A stretch of 63,936 nucleotides of DNA from positions 1 through 63,936 of the forward strand of contig JBMNRB010000018.1 of NCBI GenBank assembly GCA_050944435.1, given 5' to 3'. This document shows positions 43,965 through 50,173 of the stretch, one piece after another. Source of the stretch: Ruminococcus_G sp050944435 (GTDB taxonomy: Bacteria > Bacillota > Clostridia > Lachnospirales > Lachnospiraceae). The position numbers and the translations under genes are program-made. Below the pieces are notes generated by a model that did no database searches, was not told the DNA's origin, and was given only the letters and a program-made list of their open reading frames with translations. Every line of letters begins with the position of its first letter. Position 1 is the first letter of the stretch.

Positions 43965-44804
43965 CTAGCGATGCTGTTCGTCCAGTATTCTCTTTATATG
44001 AATCAGCAGATATAGCTCTTCATCTATGCTAAGCCGGTATCCGTACTGCTTTTCAATGAACTGGGCCACCTTTTCCACACCCGTATAGGCATGCCCGTTT
44101 TGTGCCACCATTGCATGGTATATCTCCTCCATGCTGTCCTGGTAAACCTCACCATCCAGCACTCTGGCCGAGAAGAATTTTAAATGTGTCAAAAATCTCT
44201 GATAGGACACAGAATCCTCATCAAATTCAATCCTGAAATGCATTTTTACAATCTTGATAATGGCATTGATCAGCTCTGTCATCTTTTGCACATCTGAAAC
44301 CTCATTGCTCTCAAACTCTGAGGATATAATATGCATGGCAATAAATCCCGCCTCGTCTTCTCCCAGATCAATATCTGTCATCTTCCGAATCCACTCAATG
44401 GCCTCCTGGGCCACCCTGTATTCCTGGGGATAAAATTTCCGAATCTCGTGTCGCATCAAATTCTTGAGGCTGATTCCGCTCTGGTATCTCTCCACAGCGG
44501 AATTGATGTGATCTGTCAACGTGACATAGAGGGTATCTCTCACCTTCAGTCCTTCTTCTCTGGAAGCAGTGACCACCTTGCCGGCAATCTCCAGATATTT
44601 TTCCGAGATTTCCCTCACCACCTGCTGCAACCTGTAATTATCTTCCGCACTCTTCAGGCAATAAATTTTCTCCACGCAGGACTTGTCCAGCTCTTCGCCT
44701 TTTTTCTTTTTAAAACCAATCCCGGCACCGGTAATGATGATTTCCCGGCCGTACGAATCCAACGATACAACTGCATTTGTATTCAGAACCCTGACGATCT
44801 TCAC
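43965..44804 (-). CDS. licT: LicT/BglG-family antiterminator
   Basis: 279 aa. The N-terminal RNA-binding CAT domain (VRVLNTNAVVSLDSYGREII) is followed by two PRD domains with their regulatory histidines (DHINSAVERY and FIAMHIISSE in PRD1; FLTHLKFFSARV and LLIHIKRIL in PRD2). With substrate present, PTS-controlled dephosphorylation lets it bind the two RAT sites and prevent termination before itself and before bglP. First gene of the operon. Confidence 0.95.
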   Translation of the reverse strand: MKIVRVLNTNAVVSLDSYGREIIITGAGIGFKKKKGEELDKSCVEKIYCLKSAEDNYRLQQVVREISEKYLEIAGKVVTASREEGLKVRDTLYVTLTDHINSAVERYQSGISLKNLMRHEIRKFYPQEYRVAQEAIEWIRKMTDIDLGEDEAGFIAMHIISSEFESNEVSDVQKMTELINAIIKIVKMHFRIEFDEDSVSYQRFLTHLKFFSARVLDGEVYQDSMEEIYHAMVAQNGHAYTGVEKVAQFIEKQYGYRLSIDEELYLLIHIKRILDEQHR

Positions 44805-44854
44805 CTATTCCTGCCCCCTCTAGCAAACATCCGAAGCAATTCTAATATAAAAAA

Positions 44855-44896
44855 ACTGTCCATAATACTATTATCCCAATCAGTATTATAAACAGT
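44855..44896 (-). terminator. regulated terminator in the licT leader
   Basis: ACTGTTTATAATACT pairs with AGTATTATGGACAGT (one mismatch) on the minus strand, followed by TTTTTT; its left arm overlaps the RAT end. Confidence 0.85.
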
Positions 44897-44923
44897 CTTG
44901 CTTACCATTACGTAATAACAAAC
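44895..44923 (-). promoter_or_regulatory. RAT antiterminator site in the licT leader
   Basis: The minus strand opens GTTTGTTATTA and ends TAAGCAAGAC, the same conserved ends as the bglP RAT. LicT therefore probably controls its own synthesis. Confidence 0.85.
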
Positions 44924-44936
44924 TTAATTTATATAT

Positions 44937-44965
44937 ATTTTAACAGTTCTCAGTGCATTTGTCCA
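44937..44965 (-). promoter_or_regulatory. promoter of the licT operon
   Basis: TGGACA (44960-44965), 17 bp, TAAAAT (44937-44942) on the minus strand, just upstream of the RAT. Confidence 0.65.
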
Positions 44966-45310
44966 TAGCTATATTCATTTTCATCATATATTACAATTTT
45001 CTTTTTTTATTTTTGTACAATATTTCAAAATTATTTTCTCAGCTCCAGCCAACCTGTAGAACTATACAAAACATTTTATCTAAAATATGATGATCGGAGC
45101 CGACATTGCAAAGCTTCTATCATTTTCCAATACAAGTACATTCTCATCTCTTTTCTGTAAAATGTATGGATGTTCACCACGTCAGTACAAAAATTTTTCC
45201 AAGAAGACGGATGAAATTTGTTGAGGAAAGAGCTTTTTGACTGATATTAATTTCAAGATTTGAAAGTTATTCATACTTTACTTTTATACGCATATATGTC
45301 TCTATTACCA

Positions 45311-45360
45311 TTTACCCGTTTTATACTATATGATATAATAGCTTAAGTCATATATCGTAT
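45311..45360 (+). promoter_or_regulatory. recombinase promoter with overlapping inverted repeat
   Basis: TTTACC (45311-45316), 17 bp, TATAAT (45334-45339). TATATGA (45327-45333) and TCATATA (45348-45354) form an inverted repeat flanking the -10 box, a likely operator. A CATATATC at 45349-45356 loosely resembles a sigma-E -10 element (CATACANT), but no matching -35 is certain. Confidence 0.45.
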
Positions 45361-45376
45361 AATAAGGAGAAACATA

Positions 45377-47173
45377 ATGAAAGAAAATGAGAATTATATT
45401 GCCATCTATTCCCGAAAGTCAAAATTCACCGGCAAAGGTGAAAGCATCGGCAATCAGGTTGAACTCTGCAAAGAATATATCCAGGCACATTATACTGAAA
45501 TTCCACAGGATCATATTTTAGTGTATGAGGATGAAGGCTTTTCCGGCGGTAATCTCAACCGACCGGACTTTAAAAAAATGATGGAAGCTGCAAGGCAGCG
45601 TAAGTTCAAAGCGATCATTGTCTACCGCCTGGACCGAATCAGCCGGAATATCAGTGACTTTTCCAGCCTTATTGAAGAATTGTCAAGACTGGACATTGCT
45701 TTCATATCTATCCGAGAACAGTTTGATACCGGAACTCCCATGGGACGGGCCATGATGTATATAGCTTCTGTTTTTTCCCAGCTGGAGCGTGAAACCATAG
45801 CCGAGCGTATCAGAGATAATATGCATGAACTGGCGAAAACCGGACGATGGCTTGGGGGAACAACTCCCACAGGATATGCCTCAGAATCGGTACAGAAAGT
45901 TACCATAGACGGGAAAGCAAAAAAGGCCTGCAAGCTGAAACTGATACCGGAAGAATCAGAAATTGTCCGTCTGATCTACAGCCTGTATATCGAACACGAT
46001 TCTCTGACTTCTGTAGAAGCAGAATTAATAAAGCGGGGACTTAAAACAAAAAACAATAAACTCTTTACCCGTTTTTCAATCAAGTCTATCTTACAGAATC
46101 CGGTTTACATGATCGCGGATGTAAACGCATATAACTTTTTTGTAAAAGAGAACGCAGATCTTAATTCTGCCAAAGATGAATTCGACAGCGTCCATGGCAT
46201 GATGGTATATAACCGCACCAAACAGGAAAAAGGGAAAGCCGTCACCTATCTTCCGCCCGATGAATGGATTGTTGCGGTAGGTCTGCATCAGGGCATTGTT
46301 CCGGGCAAAGTCTGGATTTCTGTACAGGAGTCTCTGGATCGGAATAAAAGTAAGGCATACCGAAAGCCTCGGAATAACGAAGCACTCCTGACCGGTCTTT
46401 TATACTGCACCTGCGGCAGCCGTATGTATCCGAAGATCAGCAAGCGAAAAACTGCTGACGGGAAGCCGATATACACTTATGTATGCAAATTAAAAGAGCG
46501 CAGCAAACGTTCCATGTGCAACAGTAAAAATGCCAATGGGAACACACTGGATCTGGCTGTGATCGAGCAGATCAAGCTGCTGGAAGATGACAAAGGTTTC
46601 TTCATTGACCAGCTGGAACAAAGCCGGAAATTCTATACCGGCAACCGTGCAGCCTATGAAGATCAGCTGGCTTCTATCCGTCATGAGAAAGAAGAACTGG
46701 AAAAGAAAATTGAAGGTCTGGTTGATTCCCTAGCCGATTTGGGTGACAGCACGGTTAGGAATCAGGTGGCACGACGCATTGAACAGCTGAATCAGAAATG
46801 TGAGGAAACAGACACCCGGATCCATGAACTGGAAGCACTGACTTCCCAGCACACTTTCAGCGATATCGAATTTGACGTCATGCGGCAACTGCTGTCCGTT
46901 TTCAAGACAAGCATAGATGAAATGACCGTAGAACAGAAACGTGTGGCGATCCGCACACTCGTCCGCAAAGTTGTATGGGACGGTGTCAACGCCCATATTA
47001 TCCTCTTCGGGGTGCAGGATGATGAAATTGAATATCCGCCGCTTTCCTATCAAACAGATGAAGCAGACAGCACAGAAGACGACTTAGAAGAGTTGGAACG
47101 GTTCAGTGATGTGGATTATGAAGATGAAACCGCTGACGGCTCAAAAACTCATTGGGGTGAGGATAGCAAATGA
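45377..47173 (+). CDS. large serine recombinase of the sigK element
   Basis: 598 aa. Catalytic domain: IYSRKS with the active Ser12, YEDEGFSGGNLNRPDFKKM, IVYRLDRISRN, SQLERETIAERI. The recombinase domain runs about 150-290 (GRWLGGTTPTGY). The zinc ribbon has LYCTCGSRM with YVCKLKERS and MCNSK. A coiled coil at about 430-480 is typical of enzymes that control integration direction. AAGGAG precedes the ATG. The stop TGA (47171-47173) overlaps the right attachment core, so in the excised circle the frame has no stop there. By position it is the counterpart of B. subtilis SpoIVCA. Confidence 0.95.
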   Translation: MKENENYIAIYSRKSKFTGKGESIGNQVELCKEYIQAHYTEIPQDHILVYEDEGFSGGNLNRPDFKKMMEAARQRKFKAIIVYRLDRISRNISDFSSLIEELSRLDIAFISIREQFDTGTPMGRAMMYIASVFSQLERETIAERIRDNMHELAKTGRWLGGTTPTGYASESVQKVTIDGKAKKACKLKLIPEESEIVRLIYSLYIEHDSLTSVEAELIKRGLKTKNNKLFTRFSIKSILQNPVYMIADVNAYNFFVKENADLNSAKDEFDSVHGMMVYNRTKQEKGKAVTYLPPDEWIVAVGLHQGIVPGKVWISVQESLDRNKSKAYRKPRNNEALLTGLLYCTCGSRMYPKISKRKTADGKPIYTYVCKLKERSKRSMCNSKNANGNTLDLAVIEQIKLLEDDKGFFIDQLEQSRKFYTGNRAAYEDQLASIRHEKEELEKKIEGLVDSLADLGDSTVRNQVARRIEQLNQKCEETDTRIHELEALTSQHTFSDIEFDVMRQLLSVFKTSIDEMTVEQKRVAIRTLVRKVVWDGVNAHIILFGVQDDEIEYPPLSYQTDEADSTEDDLEELERFSDVDYEDETADGSKTHWGEDSK

Positions 47174-47190
47174 GCTTCTGATGATGCTCA
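47150..47190. other. right attachment site (attR)
   Basis: The element arm CATTGGGGTGAGGATAGC (47150-47167) is followed by AAATG (47168-47172) and sigK codons GAG CTT CTG. It matches the inverse of the left arm at 15 of 18 bases. Fused, the two arms give a palindrome centred on GGATAGC-AAAT-GCTATCC. Confidence 0.88.
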
Positions 47191-47561
47191 GAGGCAAAAA
47201 AAAGACCTCACGAGAGGTCTCTTTATACGAACCCATTGGAATGGATAAAGAAGGGAACGAAATTCACCTGCTGGATATCATAGAAAGCAGCGGTCCCGAT
47301 GCGGCCGACACCTGCGCTTTAAAAGAAGATATCGCCCGCCTCTATTCCCTGATGAATTCCGTTCTGACCAAGCAGGAATATCTGGTGCTGAAACTGCGTT
47401 ACGGTCTGTCCGGGGAGCAGGAATACACCCAGAAAGTTATTGCAAAACGTCTGGGCATCAGCCGCTCCTATGTCTCCCGCATCGAAAAAAATGCCGTTCT
47501 AAAGCTGCGGCGCAGCTTCTTCGCGCCGCAGAATATCAAAGAGCTGAAGCGAAAGGCCTAA
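47172..47561 (+). CDS. sigK: sigK 3' part (sigma-K C-terminal half)
   Basis: 129 codons, from the GAG at 47172, continuing the frame of the 5' part: ELLMMLRGKKKTSREVSLYE, PIGMDKEGNEIHLLDI, then region 4 with KVIAKRLGISRSYVSRIEKN. It holds regions 2.4, 3 and 4 but has no start codon of its own at the junction. An open frame from 47106 exists only by reading recombinase DNA in another frame. Joined with codons 1-89 it gives 218 aa. The last 63 bp overlap the convergent U32 peptidase gene. Confidence 0.93.
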   Translation, partial: ELLMMLRGKKKTSREVSLYEPIGMDKEGNEIHLLDIIESSGPDAADTCALKEDIARLYSLMNSVLTKQEYLVLKLRYGLSGEQEYTQKVIAKRLGISRSYVSRIEKNAVLKLRRSFFAPQNIKELKRKA

Positions 47562-48737
47562 GTCGATCCAAAGACTCTGCTGAGGATGGGGCGCACTTTC
47601 CACAGCGTTCCCTTCCTCGTCGAAAATTCCTTTCACCACCGTCCGGATATTTTCTCCTCCCGGTTTCATCACTTCAATTTCCTCTCCCACTGAAAATTTA
47701 TTTTTCTGGAAAACGTGGCACCTGCCTTCCCGGTCTGTGTCATCCACAATTCCCAGAAAGGTATACTCTTTTATATACGTGTTGCTGTCGTAAATCTGAG
47801 AATTCTCATCCGGTTTCCCATAAAAAAATCCAGTGGTAAACTGACGATAAGTGCAGCTTCCTATCTGCTTTCGGTACCATTCCATATTTTTTTCATAAAA
47901 CGCCGGATCTTTCCGATAATCATCTATGGCTTTCCGATAGGTTCTGGCCACCGTCGCCACATAAAGGGCCGTCTTCATGCGTCCTTCTATCTTAAAGCTG
48001 TCAATCCCCGCCTCCATAAGATCCGGAATATGTTCGATCATACAGAGATCTTTAGAGTTGAAGATATAGGTTCCCCGCTCGTTCTCAAACACAGGCAGAT
48101 ATTCTCCCGGCCTTTGTTCCTCCATCACGTAGTACTTCCACCGACAGGGATGGGTGCAGGCTCCCTGGTTGGCGTCTCTTCCGGTAAAAAAACTGCTTAA
48201 AAGACACCTGCCGGAATAGGAGATACACATGGCGCCATGGACAAAGGTTTCAATTTCCATATCCTCCGGAATCTCCCGCCGAATCTCTTTTATCTCCTCC
48301 AGAGACAATTCTCTGGCTGAAACTACCCGTTTCGCCCCCAGCTCATGCCAGAAACGATATGTCCCATAGTTGGTATTGTTGGCCTGAGTGCTGATATGCC
48401 GTTCAATTTCCGGGCAAATTTCCTTGGCCAGCATGAAAACCGCCGGATCTGCGATAATCAAAGCATCCGGGCCTATTTTCTTCAATTCTTTGAAGTATTC
48501 CGCCACCTGGGGAAGGTCGCCATTGTGCGCCAGAATATTGGCCGTCACATACACCTTCACCCCCCGTTCATGGGCAAAGGCGATCCCTTCTTTCATCTCT
48601 TCCATGGAAAAGTTTTTCGCTTTGGCTCTCAGCCCGAAAGCTTCTCCGCCAATATACACGGCGTCCGCCCCAAAAATCACGGCCACCTTCAGCACTTCCA
48701 GGCTGCTGGCCGGCACCAGTAATTCCGGTTTTCTCAT
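47499..48737 (-). CDS. U32-family peptidase
   Basis: 412 aa. Opens ELLVPASSLEVLKVAVIFGADAVYIGGEAFGLRA, the U32 signature, with STQANNTNYGTYRFW and the cysteine-bearing MCISYSGRCLLSSFFTGRDANQGACTHPCRW. Members act as collagenase-like proteases or, with an iron-sulfur centre, in RNA/ubiquinone hydroxylation (RlhA/UbiU group). In Firmicutes the role is uncertain. Its start overlaps the methyltransferase stop by 4 bp. Its 3' end overlaps sigK in convergent direction. Confidence 0.9.
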   Translation of the reverse strand: MRKPELLVPASSLEVLKVAVIFGADAVYIGGEAFGLRAKAKNFSMEEMKEGIAFAHERGVKVYVTANILAHNGDLPQVAEYFKELKKIGPDALIIADPAVFMLAKEICPEIERHISTQANNTNYGTYRFWHELGAKRVVSARELSLEEIKEIRREIPEDMEIETFVHGAMCISYSGRCLLSSFFTGRDANQGACTHPCRWKYYVMEEQRPGEYLPVFENERGTYIFNSKDLCMIEHIPDLMEAGIDSFKIEGRMKTALYVATVARTYRKAIDDYRKDPAFYEKNMEWYRKQIGSCTYRQFTTGFFYGKPDENSQIYDSNTYIKEYTFLGIVDDTDREGRCHVFQKNKFSVGEEIEVMKPGGENIRTVVKGIFDEEGNAVESAPHPQQSLWIDLGLSLQLFDILRREEAAPQL

Positions 48738-49405
48738 CTTTTATGTTCCTCTTTTCTTTCTGTTCCGGTGTACACGCTCACCGTCACTCCATCGCCCAGC
48801 GGCAGAATGGAAGTGATCAAATCTTCCCTGTGTTTCAGCTCATAAAGATATTCCCGCATACGTTTGTGAATGGTCCTGTTTCGCCGCTCAATCACAAAAC
48901 GGGATTCAATAATATCTCCATCCTGCAGTACATTATCCGAGACCAGCACGGAGCCTGCTTCCATCAGCCGAATCACCTGGGGCAGGAAATGAAGATACTG
49001 GCCCTTCGCCGCATCCATAAAGATGAGGTCAAAAGGGCCTTCCAGATCTTTCAGTATATCAGCCGCATCCCCCGCAAGAAGCCGGATGCAGTCTTCCCGT
49101 CCGGCTTTTCTGAAATTCTCCAGCGCCAGAGGAATTCTTTTCTCATAATTCTCAATGGTTGTAATATGGCATTTCACAGGATTATACTCGCACATCAGCA
49201 GAGCCGAAAAGCCCACCGCCGTTCCCACTTCCAATATTCTGGCAGGACGCTTCAGCGCCAGCAGCACTTTAAGAAAACTCTGCATCTCCCTGCGGATCAC
49301 CGGTACAAACTCACTTTTCGCTTTCCGCTCCAGTTCTTCCAGAAAGGGAGTATTTCCTCTGTCCAGCGAATTGATATAGGTGATCATTCTTTCATCTACA
49401 ATCAC
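48734..49405 (-). CDS. SAM-dependent O-methyltransferase
   Basis: 223 aa, methyltransf_3 (caffeoyl-CoA/catechol type) fold: ARILEVGTAVGFSALLMCEY binds SAM, TIENYEKRIPLALEN is the acidic loop, FDLIFMDAAKGQYL the metal site. In Firmicutes homologues (YrrM) the position beside the U32 peptidase and MltG is conserved; tRNA modification (TrmR) is known for the B. subtilis protein. Overlaps both neighbours by 4 bp. Confidence 0.85.
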   Translation of the reverse strand: MIVDERMITYINSLDRGNTPFLEELERKAKSEFVPVIRREMQSFLKVLLALKRPARILEVGTAVGFSALLMCEYNPVKCHITTIENYEKRIPLALENFRKAGREDCIRLLAGDAADILKDLEGPFDLIFMDAAKGQYLHFLPQVIRLMEAGSVLVSDNVLQDGDIIESRFVIERRNRTIHKRMREYLYELKHREDLITSILPLGDGVTVSVYTGTERKEEHKR

Positions 49406-49806
49406 TCTTCTTCCTCCTCGGGCTCGGCAGCCATTACCGCCATCATCTCATCCGGCGTCTGGGCCGTATTAAATGTGTAACGGCCGCTTTTCAGTTCTCC
49501 CCGGTAGTCTGAAAGTTCCTCCTGTACCCAGAAAATCAGCGGATTCTCTATCAGGCCCTGGCTTTTAAGCAGTTTCCCGATCTGATAGGCCGACATGCCT
49601 TCCTGCACCGTAACTTCCACTTCTTTCGCGCGGGCTTCTGAGGTCATGGGTTCCTGGCAGAACACCGCATATCCCAGACCGTAGGACAGTCTGCCCGCCA
49701 GTCCGATGATAACCAGAACTGCAGCGTAAACTGCAATCCGTACTCCTTTCCGGTTTCCTGGCCGCTGAAATTTTCCGCCTTCCCCCTGTTTTCCTTTTCT
49801 GCTCAT
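49402..49806 (-). CDS. MltG-like protein without the catalytic domain
   Basis: 134 aa. A basic N-terminus, one membrane span (VRIAVYAAVLVIIGLAGRLSYGLGYAVF), then a LysM-like region (VEVTVQEGMSAYQIGKLLKSQGLIE) as found in front of MltG lytic transglycosylases. The roughly 200-residue catalytic part of MltG is missing and the gene ends with a run of Glu. It may be a regulatory or substrate-binding relative rather than an active enzyme. First of a four-gene overlap chain with the methyltransferase and U32 peptidase. Confidence 0.7.
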   Translation of the reverse strand: MSRKGKQGEGGKFQRPGNRKGVRIAVYAAVLVIIGLAGRLSYGLGYAVFCQEPMTSEARAKEVEVTVQEGMSAYQIGKLLKSQGLIENPLIFWVQEELSDYRGELKSGRYTFNTAQTPDEMMAVMAAEPEEEEE

Positions 49807-49828
49807 GATTCCTGCTCCGCTAGTTCCA

Positions 49829-50167
49829 TCACATTTCTGGGATCTGGACTTCGATCGCCATATTGATGGTATCTTCCGTCTCTTTCAGAATTCTGCACAG
49901 CTCAATTTCTGCGTCCAGAAATTCATTCACTTCAGGAATCCTGCGCAGTTCCTGATGTTCCTTTTCGATTCTGTCAGTTTCTTCGAAAATATCTATCTCA
50001 TTAGGTTCGTTATACATTTTAAAAGTGCGCGCACGCAGCTCATCCACTCTCCATTTAATCTCCGGCTGGGCATTTACTTTTTTCAGGCTCTTTTCATACG
50101 CCTGATAGTAAGGGCTCTCCTTGATAATCTGGATTAATTCATGTGTCTTTTGTTCAATTGGGTTCAT
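49829..50167 (-). CDS. YlbF/YmcA family protein (DUF964)
   Basis: 112 aa, all-helical (KTHELIQIIKESPYYQAYEKSLKKVN, then NEFLDAEIELCRILKETEDTINMAI). Relatives form the Y-complex that adjusts RNase Y cleavage in B. subtilis; the rnj gene lies directly upstream, which fits an RNA-decay role (inference). Confidence 0.8.
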   Translation of the reverse strand: MNPIEQKTHELIQIIKESPYYQAYEKSLKKVNAQPEIKWRVDELRARTFKMYNEPNEIDIFEETDRIEKEHQELRRIPEVNEFLDAEIELCRILKETEDTINMAIEVQIPEM

Positions 50168-50173
50168 GGTAAC

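Larger units (their letters stand above)
44805..45376. other. A+T-rich intergenic region between licT and the recombinase
   Basis: 572 bp between two divergent genes. It holds the licT leader (terminator, RAT, promoter), listed separately, and the recombinase promoter with an inverted repeat. Between about 45000 and 45250 I see no gene or clear structure. Confidence 0.7.
30792..47172. mobile_element. skin-like element integrated in sigK, plasmid-derived and mobilizable
   Basis: Unit length 16,376 bp between two AAATG copies (30792-30796 and 47168-47172). Evidence seen: sigK halves on both sides join in frame; the inner ends are 18-bp inverted repeats; a large serine recombinase ends inside the right site. 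Contents in order: double-HTH protein, small conserved protein, STAND ATPase, XRE repressor and operators, ParM-like/ParR-like pair with iterons, RepA_N initiator with iterons, broken dnaC-like gene, DUF3847, oriT candidate, MobA/MobL relaxase, bglA-bglP-licT operon (minus strand), recombinase. No phage structural genes are present. Excision would restore sigK. Confidence 0.93.

Noticed and set aside
47106..47171. 22-residue extension of the sigK 3' part
   Set aside because: These bases are recombinase coding DNA in another frame; the SigK homology begins exactly at the attachment core.
30792..47172. Prophage as explanation of the insert
   Set aside because: No capsid, tail, terminase, holin or lysin genes are present; the content is plasmid- and mobilization-like.
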